Below are positions 56,201 to 63,267 of a DNA stretch of 64,000 nucleotides, piece after piece. Under the pieces are notes generated by a model. The model was not told where the DNA came from. It was given only the letters and a program-made list of their open reading frames with translations, and searched no databases. Source of the stretch: Mycolicibacterium baixiangningiae. Its GTDB lineage: Bacteria; Actinomycetota; Actinomycetes; Mycobacteriales; Mycobacteriaceae. The stretch covers positions 4,402,001-4,466,000 of the forward strand of contig NZ_CP066218.1 of assembly GCF_016313185.1 (NCBI RefSeq), written 5' to 3'. A program made the position numbers and the translations under genes. How positions within the stretch are numbered: the first letter of the stretch is position 1; the number at the start of each line of letters is the position of its first letter.

Positions 56201-57928
56201 ATGCTCGAATTTCCAGGGCAGCGCATTGTGGACCAGTTCGATGCGCTCCATCAGTACATGAACAGTCTGGGACCAGGTTCCGCCGCACTGGTGCACAACG
56301 GCTGGCATGCGCGCGAGCTGACGACCGGTGACTTCCTCTACCACCCCGACGGCTCTCCTGTCACCAGCGGTTCTCATGCGACGGTGGTGGTGTACCCGGA
56401 CGGTGCGAACGGACCGGTGTGGTGGGATCCGCAGCAGGGACTCACCTCGGACCGGCCGCCGTCCTGGATGACCGATCAATCGTCGTTCTTGCATTTCACG
56501 CCTATCGAATGGAACCAAGGAGCACACCATGGCGGAGCTGAAGACCACGGAACAGGCTCTGGCGTATCTGGCGGAGATGTCCCCGACCGAGGAGTATCAG
56601 GTGCAACAGTTCCCCCACGGGTGGGTGTGCACGAAAGTTCTGTCTCCGGAGCAGATGAACTCCGGCGCGGGAGTGGGGATGGCTCGACTGGTGATCGATT
56701 CGGAGACCAGGATCGTGTACGTGTACCCGAGTTGGTCGGAGACGATGGTGGCCGAGGCACATACGACGTTCAAACAGACGGGCGTCAACCGAGCGGGCCG
56801 GCAGATTTATCCGTATCAATGGAAGATCGCGATCCAGCGGGTACGGGAGGACGACACACAGATCGAATATCAGCTGACGGCGGAGTCGTTGACCGACCCA
56901 CCGGAGCCGACTCAACAGCATCTGCTGACGATCGAAAAGCAGACATTCATCCACGATCCGACGGATTGGTTGTCGACCGTGGCGATGTCGCACGCGGAGT
57001 GGGTGAGCCGGCAGAACCAGGGAGTGTGGCCGGAAGTGGACACGACCGAGGTGTAAGCGGCGGCGGCGATGGTCGATTTGCCGCCGACCATGAGGACCGG
57101 ACACATGGAAGCTCCGGGCACGCTGCCGCCCAACCTGACGACCACCGTGCACCAGGAGATGACCCCCACTCAGATGCCGGCCAACCCTCCGTCACTGGCG
57201 ATGCCAACCACCGGTATGTCGAACTGGAGGACGGTAGTCAGCACCGGGTGTGGGCGTCGAGTGAGCAACTCCGAAACATGGAGTCGCGCTTTGCCGCCGC
57301 CGATGCCTGGCTGGAGGAGCGCGGTCTCACTCGGGGGGATGTACAACCATTGCTCGTCCAGCCAGCCGAATGGCTCGATCGCGCCCAGCAAGAACTGGTC
57401 TACGGATTCCGTCACCAGTTCCCCGATGTGGCCAGCGGCGAAGGATTGCAAAAGATCGTCGACAGCGGACAGGCTGACTTTCGGCTCGCCGGTGGCGATG
57501 ATGAATATTCACCCGATCGAACCGGCGGGTCAGTCAGCACCGCTCGCGACACAGAGGCACTCAACACTCCAGAACGACTCTACGAAGGATTGGCACTCGA
57601 GTACCCCAACTCACCGTTTAGACCGGATGAACCCGCCATCGCGATGAGGTTCACGACCGAGGATGGTGTCACGGTCCACGTTCCCGATGGCCCGCTGTCG
57701 GAGCGCGCAGGCCACGGACCCAGTTACGATCCGGAATATGGTTATCCCTTCACGGGAACCGGCTTTACCGCAAGCGATCGATTTACGGTCCCTGAGTACT
57801 TCTTGCCGGGGGGAACCAGGATGAATCCGGGAGCGGAGATGTACCGGATAAGTGTCGACGGCACCGAAGAGTTGATAGCAGTTCTCGGTCATCGCCAGGA
57901 TTGGATTCGAGTGAAACCGGATGGATAA
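53207..57928 (+). CDS. CpnT-like giant polymorphic toxin with papain-like domain and second toxin module
   Basis: The open frame gives 1573 residues. The first ~430 are related to the CpnT N-terminal domain (LTWPSGNSGMMRLTAAQWRNLG, PETWKGMAQTLMTVAKDPSKLPG, FVAWDKWSSDHPGRAAGAAAFNIG, FVPGGALSKTG). Residues ~460-890 are a Pro/Ser/His linker with a TPDAR repeat. Residues ~895-1100 resemble papain-fold toxin 1 (glutamine deamidase type): C947 in SNNCLDCSLSAL, H1057 in GSHATVVVY, D1074 in WWDPQQG. The frame then runs without a stop through the overlapping immunity gene (56529-57056) as Gly/Asp-rich sequence into a second toxin module, residues ~1330-1573. The expected end is near 56525; whether the longer protein is made is unclear. 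Start GTG 53207. Confidence 0.82.
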   Translation: MGVAAGTRIEVDPNALVAAGKQMGLLGTQLGMLSDALGQVVSGGIASGTDPAGLDFGLKYGDQAQEFATGLADAANAFKSVGFMLEATGHNYKNADAASTVGGSGPAGGVGSEPSETKPGDAATGPNSTTVSPPAKWHLIVPFLNVIPGGMLAGAALTWPSGNSGMMRLTAAQWRNLGQGLSVFDDAVAPVKAVVAAQQIPEGGKIDEVLGKLSEAVSKMSTSASGLAQAIDEFAGGVQETQDAIRRLLDRISLDGAWDMVKGIFTGEADDILREVARDVGTVLENFQRQVKGIVGLLGELADALGDAVTSLQNWVRPHLEELLGDEVGGALADGFTLYTDFQVGLTTGLINTVAGTVAMADPETWKGMAQTLMTVAKDPSKLPGVLADMGKEFVAWDKWSSDHPGRAAGAAAFNIGSLFVPGGALSKTGSVARGLSATRGLLDSGRVPGLRGLGSGPGTRGADGMPELENVGAGLPDAPEVRTPAIPESLIGPTAPGGIDAPSSQRGLEGPAGPPNPPGSTTGTPGGGESRGFGGGGDGPPPAPPGTPSGPPESGPGRADGPSPQSPASPGPGAVDPPSHAPTAGDSAPPATNHAPESSGPSASPDAGRSPSEPNHPPTQHQPSAPEANQAHNEASHPDAGTPPPSPDRHGGDHAPSETRSNAGEHNDYDRSHTSVDQPVAHPPAAEQHGGHEHTPAESTPAAQQPHTPNDGNTGRQESTGAPPVGMAGIGPMASHAPGATHTPDARTPDARTPDARTPDARASDSRTPDARTPESPRAQQPTATGPAPGHTPSAPVTPAAASQGATAAGEPTHARPEPHASRPEGDKRDSPPSTSHTAAHPTTTGASNSDRPGNQPDPPGSNHNAGSPHDQSPHQSGPVGNPADARTYGPHELRPVENPAYQTAVEDALRNPDGEYIRLADPRTNNYGSLVNDGGPTVQGRSNNCLDCSLSALSSFRGEPTVSAPRWPDRLPDGRIDTQTGEEGGLRRAADWLRSEMLEFPGQRIVDQFDALHQYMNSLGPGSAALVHNGWHARELTTGDFLYHPDGSPVTSGSHATVVVYPDGANGPVWWDPQQGLTSDRPPSWMTDQSSFLHFTPIEWNQGAHHGGAEDHGTGSGVSGGDVPDRGVSGATVPPRVGVHESSVSGADELRRGSGDGSTGDRFGDQDRVRVPELVGDDGGRGTYDVQTDGRQPSGPADLSVSMEDRDPAGTGGRHTDRISADGGVVDRPTGADSTASADDRKADIHPRSDGLVVDRGDVARGVGEPAEPGSVAGSGHDRGVSGGGDGRFAADHEDRTHGSSGHAAAQPDDHRAPGDDPHSDAGQPSVTGDANHRYVELEDGSQHRVWASSEQLRNMESRFAAADAWLEERGLTRGDVQPLLVQPAEWLDRAQQELVYGFRHQFPDVASGEGLQKIVDSGQADFRLAGGDDEYSPDRTGGSVSTARDTEALNTPERLYEGLALEYPNSPFRPDEPAIAMRFTTEDGVTVHVPDGPLSERAGHGPSYDPEYGYPFTGTGFTASDRFTVPEYFLPGGTRMNPGAEMYRISVDGTEELIAVLGHRQDWIRVKPDG
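55436..55540 (+). repeat. Seven-unit 15-bp repeat in the toxin linker
   Basis: Seven consecutive five-codon units encode TPDAR (five times) and two variants, ASDSR and TPESP. In frame, inside the disordered linker; length changes would not disturb the toxin domain. Confidence 0.85.
56529..57056 (+). CDS. Immunity protein for the papain-like toxin
   Basis: 175 residues, small and soluble: ALAYLAEMSPTEEYQVQQFPHGWVCTKV, MARLVIDSETRIVYVYPSWS, and a C-terminal Trp-rich segment. The GWV ... LVID ... VYPS pattern resembles YrhB/Imm35-type immunity proteins often next to papain-fold toxins; this assignment is tentative. AAGGAG (56516-56521) before the ATG supports translation. The gene lies entirely within the open toxin frame, in a different reading frame. 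A broken copy is at 60149. Confidence 0.75.
   Translation: MAELKTTEQALAYLAEMSPTEEYQVQQFPHGWVCTKVLSPEQMNSGAGVGMARLVIDSETRIVYVYPSWSETMVAEAHTTFKQTGVNRAGRQIYPYQWKIAIQRVREDDTQIEYQLTAESLTDPPEPTQQHLLTIEKQTFIHDPTDWLSTVAMSHAEWVSRQNQGVWPEVDTTEV
57060..57928 (+). other. Displaced toxin C-terminal module (first copy)
   Basis: In frame with the giant toxin but separated from it by the immunity gene. It starts with leftover linker sequence (SSGHAAAQPDDHRAPGDDPH), then a helical pre-toxin domain (VWASSEQLRNMESRFAAADAWL) and a toxin domain with FRPDEPAIAMRF, YPFTGTGFT, VPEYFLPGG and GAEMYRISVDG. The same domain recurs at 58370. I do not recognise the family. It is the typical form of an orphan polymorphic-toxin cassette. 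Confidence 0.7.
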
Positions 57929-58373
57929 CGACAAGTACGGGATTCGGGCAAGCGGTGACTACGTCACGTACGAGGGTCGCGACTACTTCGCGTCGCTTCT
58001 ACGGGACGAGGTCCGGATCTTCTCCGACGACGAACCACTGCCTCCCGGTTTTGCGCCCTCCCGTTACAACTGGATCGAGGGTGAGTGTTTCGTTCCTCTG
58101 AGCGACATCGAACATCTGCGCAGAGTGCGGACGACCTGCAGTTGGCGCGGTCATCGATTCGAGGTTCGGATAATTGTGGGCGACATGGCGAACCTCGTCT
58201 ATTTGGGGCGGGACTTCGATGAGGTGTCCGGACTGCCGGGGATGCGGCGTCCCGACAAGTTCGAGGTGCGAGGAAAAGCGCCGGTTGCGGAGTTGACGGA
58301 TGTAGAAGAGCACGCAGAAGACGTGCTCTTCGATGGTCGCACAAGCGGTACGAGAGACGGGCAGACGAGGTGA
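57921..58373 (+). CDS. Immunity protein of the first displaced toxin module
   Basis: 150 residues: DYVTYEGRDYFASLLRDEVRIF, PGFAPSRYNWIEG, RVRTTCSWRGHRFEV, NLVYLGRD, PGMRRPDKFEVRG. It is clearly related to the product of the gene at 58876, which follows the second toxin module. The ATG overlaps the end of the toxin frame, the usual arrangement of toxin and immunity gene. No known family recognised. Confidence 0.72.
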   Translation: MDNDKYGIRASGDYVTYEGRDYFASLLRDEVRIFSDDEPLPPGFAPSRYNWIEGECFVPLSDIEHLRRVRTTCSWRGHRFEVRIIVGDMANLVYLGRDFDEVSGLPGMRRPDKFEVRGKAPVAELTDVEEHAEDVLFDGRTSGTRDGQTR

Positions 58374-58879
58374 GCACTCCGGTCAGCGCGACGATCTGGC
58401 ATAAACCCCTGTCAGTTCATGAGGGCCAGAGACTGATGGCGAACGACGTCGATCCCCTGGTTGGCGGACTCCCTGACGTGGTGAATGGATTTGCCACTCC
58501 TGCAACGTATGTGGCTCACCTACGTGGCGCCGCGTCATATTACGAAGCCCTCGGGTTGAGTTATGAGGGCTCACTGTTCGCGCCCGACGAACCGCTCTTC
58601 TCCCTACGATTCCAAATGTCGTACACAGTGAGTGTCCAGTCGACCGACGGCCCGCTTGCACGTGCCATCGGGAAGTCTGACGGTGTTGAACTCGGCTACT
58701 CCATGCCCTACACGGGCAACGGGTTCACCAGTCCCGGATTCGCTATTCCCGAATACTGGATCACCGGCGGTGTCCTCGCAGAAGGTGAGTTGTGGCTGAT
58801 CCCGGTGCAGGGCGAGGAAACGCTATCTGCCGTCCTGACGCGCACCGGTGAATGGTCCGCGGTGAGGCAGACAGCATGA
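58370..58879 (+). CDS. Displaced toxin C-terminal domain (second copy)
   Basis: 169 residues, starting at GTG 58370 (GTGA overlap with the upstream immunity gene). From residue ~45 it matches the C-terminal part of the preceding module: FAPDEPLFSLRF, MPYTGNGFT, IPEYWITGG, GELWLIPVQGEE, WSAV. The N-terminal delivery part is missing, so it would be silent unless recombined onto a full-length toxin. Neither secretion signal nor WXG part is present. Confidence 0.7.
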   Translation: MSTPVSATIWHKPLSVHEGQRLMANDVDPLVGGLPDVVNGFATPATYVAHLRGAASYYEALGLSYEGSLFAPDEPLFSLRFQMSYTVSVQSTDGPLARAIGKSDGVELGYSMPYTGNGFTSPGFAIPEYWITGGVLAEGELWLIPVQGEETLSAVLTRTGEWSAVRQTA

Positions 58880-59298
58880 CGCTCAAGCGCCCGCGAGCGA
58901 CAGGACACTACGCCGTCTACCACGGCCGCGAGTTTCACGCAGCTGTCCACGGTGCAGACGTGGTCCTGAGGTCCTATCGTGGCGAACCCGCACCGGTCGA
59001 CTTCGCTCCGTCACGGATACCGTTGGTTCAGGGCGTCCGTATCGTTGCACGATCCAGCTTAGACAAGCTGCACTTCGTGAGAACGGTATGCAGGTGGCGC
59101 AGTGAGCCGTTCCTCGTCGTTGGAGTGAACGGGCAGACGCTTCTTGTCTTTTACCTTGGCACTCAGGGAGATTGGGCTTGCCGGCAGCCCGGGATGGTTC
59201 GTACCGGGAAGCTTGAAACGCATGGGCGTCTCCACATCCCTGAGGTCGACGACATCCTGGAGTTCGTGGACCCCCTTCCGGTTGGGACGACGGCTTGA
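58876..59298 (+). CDS. Immunity protein of the second displaced toxin module
   Basis: 140 residues, homologous to the protein at 57921: HYAVYHGREFHAAV, PVDFAPSRIPLVQGVRIV, FVRTVCRWRSEPFLV, VFYLGTQGD, QPGMVRTGKLETHG. Starts at ATG 58876 overlapping the toxin-module stop. Conserved order (toxin then immunity) and parallel divergence of both members indicate duplication of a whole pair. Confidence 0.72.
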   Translation: MTLKRPRATGHYAVYHGREFHAAVHGADVVLRSYRGEPAPVDFAPSRIPLVQGVRIVARSSLDKLHFVRTVCRWRSEPFLVVGVNGQTLLVFYLGTQGDWACRQPGMVRTGKLETHGRLHIPEVDDILEFVDPLPVGTTA

Positions 59299-59803
59299 TA
59301 TGTGGCGGACCGAACGGCGGTGTCCACGCCAGGGTGGAATGCCTGGGCAACTGATGACTGAACTGCCCGCGACCGGCGCCGCCGCAGGGTATCGAGGGAC
59401 GAGACTTCGGATTGTGTCGGCGGTGACGATTGGCTCGCGTTGCGCGCCGATGGAGGGGTCGAAGTGCCGGATGGATTCGCGTGTGGTGAGCGCCGGGTGT
59501 TCCCGAAAGGGAATGAGTCGTGGGGTGAAAGTCCCGATATCGGGCCGCGACGGTGTGGTCGACGTTCGCGTATGCGGGTCCCTGCGAAGCCACACCGTCT
59601 CATTGATGCGGCGGTTGCCCCGACGGTCGGACTCCGATCCATCTCGTCGGCCCTCCTCACATAGCTCGAGAACTGAAAGTGAACGGTGAGCAGTACATGG
59701 ACTGGACCGACATCGTCGCGCCGAGGGTCTGACCGACATGGAAGTCGAGGAGACCCGCCATGCCTGAACCAGTTGTCCTGCCACCACCCCGGGAGTCAGC
59801 ATA
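59299..59803 (+). other. 505 bases of decayed sequence
   Basis: No intact gene is seen. A frame at about 59410-59664 reads DWLALRADGGVEVPDGFACGERRV, protein-like but truncated, and a short piece near 59672-59732 (ARELKVNGEQYMDWTDIVAPRV, then stop) looks like the end of another frame. These are probably remnants of toxin/immunity genes. No ribosome binding sites of note. Confidence 0.4.
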
Positions 59804-60064
59804 GTGATCTTGAAGCGAATTGCGATGAGCCCGTGGGACTTCGCGCTATACAGCGCCGACGATGGGTCGTCCATCTTGAAAGTCATGTTCAGCGAAGGTG
59901 ACTACAAGTTCGACATCGGCCGTTACTTTCTGATTGCTCACCCGTGGGACACCAAACCCGAAGGATTAGAGCTTCTCAAGAGCGTGGCCGCGCGCATTCG
60001 CTCCGACTATCCCGACGTTGTGTTTCCTGTGCTCGATGAAGCAGACCTCCAGATCCTCACGTGA
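59804..60064 (+). CDS. Small orphan protein, possible immunity protein
   Basis: 86 residues from GTG 59804: VILKRIAMSPWDFALYSADDGSSILKVMFSEGDYKFDIGRYFLI ... PDVVFPVLDEADLQIL. The sequence is protein-like, with hydrophobic and aromatic residues in alternation, and its GC content is below that of the neighbouring genes. No toxin precedes it. By position it could be an orphan immunity gene; no family recognised. Confidence 0.5.
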   Translation: MILKRIAMSPWDFALYSADDGSSILKVMFSEGDYKFDIGRYFLIAHPWDTKPEGLELLKSVAARIRSDYPDVVFPVLDEADLQILT

Positions 60065-60148
60065 CGTTGATGACTCCCTACTAGCGGACGGGCCATGGGT
60101 CCCTGACAGGGCTGTTCGAGGAGGATTCGCTCTCAAGCAGCTGAAGAA

Positions 60149-60360
60149 GGTGTACGTGTACCAGGGTTGGCCGGAGCCGATCGCCGCGGCACACAACCGT
60201 CAAGAAGACGGGCGTCAATCGAGCCGGCCGTCAGATCCATCCGTACCAGTGGCGCATCACGAACCACCGGATCCGGAAGGACGAGGAGCGGATCGAGTAT
60301 CAGCTGACGGCGGAGTCGCTGTCCGATCCACCGGAACCGACCCAAGAGCATCGGCTGACG
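60149..60360 (+). pseudogene. Broken copy of the papain-toxin immunity gene
   Basis: The DNA matches 56715-56930 of the first immunity gene closely (VYVYQGWPEPIAAAH, then after a frame change TGVNRAGRQIHPYQWRI ... IEYQLTAESLSDPPEPTQEHRLT). A few bases are missing around 60200, shifting the frame. Both ends of the gene are gone. It shows that the same immunity family was once duplicated here. Confidence 0.8.
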
Positions 60361-60498
60361 AGTGGACCGAGCGTACGGCCGGCCGGTTGTTCCTGCGTTG
60401 TTCGGGAGCGCCGGCCCACCCGACACGTCGCCGACGGGGGTCTCGTCTCAATTCCGAGACTCAGACTGGCGTCTCCAATACGGGGGGAACGAGCGATA

Positions 60499-60780
60499 AT
60501 GTTGCACGACATCTTGGTGATCAATATTCACCGCGACGTTGACCAATCTGGACTGGAGCGTCTGCGAACCCAACTGAGCCTGAGGAAGTTCGGACGCTTG
60601 ACCGACGACGGGGACCAGCAGTTCGGCTACCGAAAGATCGAGCAGGCCAGCGGCCAGTACGCCGAAATTTTCTTTACCGCGAGTTCGACGGGTCGTGGGA
60701 AGTCCAGGCGATCGGCACCGAGCAAGTCGATCTCGGGGCTGACGAGATCGAAGTGATCGCGCTCGTCGAACGTCCTCAGG
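60499..60780 (+). pseudogene. Frameshifted gene truncated by the IS element
   Basis: ATG 60499 opens MLHDILVINIHRDVDQSGLERL ... QQFGYRKIEQASGQYAEIF. At the A/T-rich spot 60665-60675 the better frame changes by one base and continues as YREFDGSWEVQAIGTEQVDL, GADEIEVIALVERPQ, up to the left end of the IS element. The 3' part may lie at 63141 onward. A small soluble protein, perhaps another immunity gene. Confidence 0.55.
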
Positions 60781-60789
60781 TGTGCTCGC

Positions 60790-60807
60790 CGAAATTCCCC
60801 ACCTGTG
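60790..60807 (+). repeat. Left inner terminal repeat of the IS element
   Basis: CGAAATTCCCCACCTGTG; reverse complement recurs at 63113-63130 with one mismatch. Confidence 0.8.
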
Positions 60808-60815
60808 AGGTGCGG

Positions 60816-61671
60816 TCAGTGTAGTGGTTGGCGGGTGCCGGTGGTGGCTCGGCGCAGGGTGTCTGCGGCGGCGTGGTGGTCGCGTAGCCGGTAGGACTCG
60901 CCGTCGAGGTTGATGACCACAGACCGGTGTAGGAGTCGGTCGAGCATGGCGGCGGCCACAGTGGTGTCACCGAGGATGTCGCCCCAGGCGCCGACCCCGC
61001 GGTTGGTGGTCATCACGATGCTGGTCTTCAGATAGCGTTGGGACACAACCTGAAACAGTGCTGAAGCGGCCTCGGCTGGCAGTGGTAGATAGCCCAGTTC
61101 ATCGATCACCAGGAGCGTCGGTCCGGCGTAGAACCGCATGGTGGTGGCCCAGCGTCCTTCGATGGCGGCCCGGTGGCACCGGGCGGCCAGATCGGCGGCA
61201 GTGGTGAAGTAGGTCCGATATCCGGCATATGCTGCAGCCCTTGCTAATCCGACCGACAGGTGCGTCTTGCCTGTCCCCGGCGGCCCGATGAGCAAAATGT
61301 TGGTTGCTGACTCCAGTAGCGGCAGGTGCCGAGTTCGTCGATGAGTGCGCGGTCGATACCGGCGGCGGCGTCGACATCGAAATCGGCCAGGCTAGCCGGT
61401 GTGGGTAGCACGCGAACCTAAGCCGCCCCGCCAGTCGGCGGGCGGTGCTGGCATCGACTTCTACGGCCAACAGTCGCTCGAGGGCCACCGTGAGCGACAG
61501 GCCCTCGGCGGTCGCCTGGTCGAGCACGGCCGGCAGGGCTTCAGCGGCGGCGGTGAGTTTGAGCTCGGCCAGGTGTGAACGCAGTTGCTGATAGCGGCTC
61601 GCGGCCACGGTTGGCGAGTCGGCATCGGTGGTGCGGGTGGTGGTTTTGGGGGTGCGGGTGGTGGGGGTCAT
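60816..61671 (-). pseudogene. istB: istB transposition helper ATPase, frameshifted
   Basis: The N-terminal half (about 61671-61410: SRYQQLRSHLAELKLTAAAEALPAVLDQA) and the ATPase half (from about 61320: NILLIGPPGTGKTHLSVGLARAA, LLVIDELGYLPL, MTTNRGVGAWGDILGD) are in different frames. Between them the sequence LADFDVDAAAGIDRALIDELG, which belongs to IstB, is in a third frame. This needs two frameshifts, near 61408 and 61318. Either the gene is dead or there are two sequencing errors. The start overlaps the istA stop (ATGA). Confidence 0.8.
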
Positions 61672-63029
61672 TGCAGGGTCCTTTTCTGGGCGGCCCGCTC
61701 GTAGACGGACATGTCAATGACAGCGGAATCAGGTGAGCTAGTTGGGGATTCGACGGCACTGTTGGCGTTGTCGGGGAAGTTAAGAAGTTGCGCGGCAGCG
61801 GTTTTGGCGGCCGGCCCGGGTGGGATGCGTTCCTTGCGGCGATGTGGTCGCCCGGTGTTGGCGGTGGCCATTGCGGCGGTGTCGAGGGCGATGACGTGGC
61901 CGCTGTCGCGGACCATCACCCCCAACCCGTCAGCGGCCAACCGGTGACGGGCGACCACGATCCCGTTCGTGGTGGCGACGTCGAGGTACCCGCCACCAAT
62001 CGGATGGCTGACCCTCACCTGCGCGGCGGCCAGCTCCGGGGGCACCGAGTACCGGTTGCCGCGGTAGGACACCAACGCCTGCCGCGAGGCTGTCCGGGAC
62101 TCAGACACGATCATCGGATACGGCGCCGGCGGCACTGGCCTGAGCGGCTCGGTCTTGGCTACCACAGCCACCGAAGACCGCCCGTCGGCGGTCAAGCGCA
62201 TCCTGGTGTCGCCACGGACCCGGGCGAAGCGGTCCACACTTGCCTGTGCTTGTTCGACGGTCATGTCGTCATCCAAGGTGCGCCACCAGCGTTGCGCCGC
62301 GGTGTGATTGACCTTCTCCACCACGCCTTTGCGGTTACCGCGCCGCGGTGGGCAGATCGCCACCGATACGCCGTAGTGCTTGGCGACCCCGGCGAACGTG
62401 GCGGTCACCCGTCCCGAGCCCGGATCGCAGACGGTGGCCATCCGGTCGAACCGCCAGACCCGGGTGAGGCCGCCGAGGCCGCGGCAGATCGTGTCGATGG
62501 CGGCGACCAGGTGGGGTTGATCCATCGACGGTGACAACACCGCCCGCCACTTGCCGGAGTGCGCCAGCGAGCCGACCAGCAGGAAAGCTTTCTTGCCCCA
62601 GCCCCAGAACTCGGGCGGATCGGGCAATTCCAGCCAGTCCCACTGGGTTTCGTCACCGGGCGGGTGCTCGATAACCGCGTTGGGCCGGTCGGTGGCGGTG
62701 CGGCAGGCTTGACAGTCCGGGCGCAGATTACGGGTGCGGATGTTGCGGGTCAGGCTCTGATACGACAGCCCGAAACCCAGGTCTTCGAGTTCGTCGTAGA
62801 GGGTGCGGGCCCACAGATGCGGGTCCTCGACCAATCGCGCCGACACGTAGTCGACGAACGGATCAAACGGATTCGGTCCCGGCCGTGCCCGCACCCCGGG
62901 CTCGGCGCCGCCGGCCAGATACTTGCGGACCGTTTTCCGGTCGAACCCGGTGTGGCGGGCGATCGCAGAGATCGACCAACCGCGTTTTCGTAGGGCGTGT
63001 ACTTCCATGTCGTCCTCCCATGTGAGCAT
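61668..63029 (-). CDS. istA: IstA transposase of IS21 type
   Basis: 453 residues from ATG 63029. N-terminal helix-turn-helix ALRKRGWSISAIARHTGFDRKTVRKYLAGG, a DDE-type catalytic core containing ETQWDWLELPDPP, KKAFLLVGSLAHSGKWRAVL, DRMATVCDP and NRKGVVEKVNHTAAQRWW (with the last glutamate), and the C-terminal Mu-like barrel (YSVPPELAAAQVRVSH). Appears intact. It cuts and joins IS ends with IstB's help. Confidence 0.88.
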   Translation of the reverse strand: MLTWEDDMEVHALRKRGWSISAIARHTGFDRKTVRKYLAGGAEPGVRARPGPNPFDPFVDYVSARLVEDPHLWARTLYDELEDLGFGLSYQSLTRNIRTRNLRPDCQACRTATDRPNAVIEHPPGDETQWDWLELPDPPEFWGWGKKAFLLVGSLAHSGKWRAVLSPSMDQPHLVAAIDTICRGLGGLTRVWRFDRMATVCDPGSGRVTATFAGVAKHYGVSVAICPPRRGNRKGVVEKVNHTAAQRWWRTLDDDMTVEQAQASVDRFARVRGDTRMRLTADGRSSVAVVAKTEPLRPVPPAPYPMIVSESRTASRQALVSYRGNRYSVPPELAAAQVRVSHPIGGGYLDVATTNGIVVARHRLAADGLGVMVRDSGHVIALDTAAMATANTGRPHRRKERIPPGPAAKTAAAQLLNFPDNANSAVESPTSSPDSAVIDMSVYERAAQKRTLQ

Positions 63030-63112
63030 GAGAAAGCGGGCCTCCTTCGACAGAGCTACTGGCGTCAGACACCAGCAGCATCGAGGGAGGCCCGCCCTTC
63101 TCGGCGGAGCCA

Positions 63113-63130
63113 CACGGGTGGGGAATTTCG
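63113..63130 (-). repeat. Right inner terminal repeat of the IS element
   Basis: CACGGGTGGGGAATTTCG; inverted partner of 60790-60807. Confidence 0.8.
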
Positions 63131-63140
63131 ATGAGCGTCA

Positions 63141-63267
63141 GCGAGGAAATTCAACGAGCGCGGTCAAAGAGTTGAAAGCCGACCTGGTGAACCGTATCGA
63201 AGCAGCGGGCTTCCAGGCGACCGTGAGAAACGAACCGACGTCCGGCCCAGATAAATCTTGTACTTCG
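63141..63267 (+). other. Possible 3' remnant of the gene hit by the IS element
   Basis: Frame 1 reads VKELKADLVNRIEAAGFQATVRNEP, a protein-like amphipathic segment that could be the C-terminal piece of the gene broken at 60780. It runs into the opposite-strand TPR gene without an obvious boundary. Confidence 0.35.

Larger units (their letters stand above)
60781..63140. mobile_element. IS21-family insertion sequence
   Basis: About 2.36 kb with istA and istB on the minus strand and related ends. The proposed ends begin TGTG and finish GTCA, with an inner 18-base inverted repeat. No clear target-site duplication was found, so the exact borders are approximate and the flanks may have changed since insertion. 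istB is frameshifted, so the element is probably not active by itself. Confidence 0.8.

Noticed and set aside
57600..57928. TNT (NAD glycohydrolase) domain at the end of the giant toxin.
   Set aside because: The position and CpnT-like context suggest it, but the typical TNT motifs are not seen; the YPFTGTGFT/VPEY pattern is different. Left unassigned.
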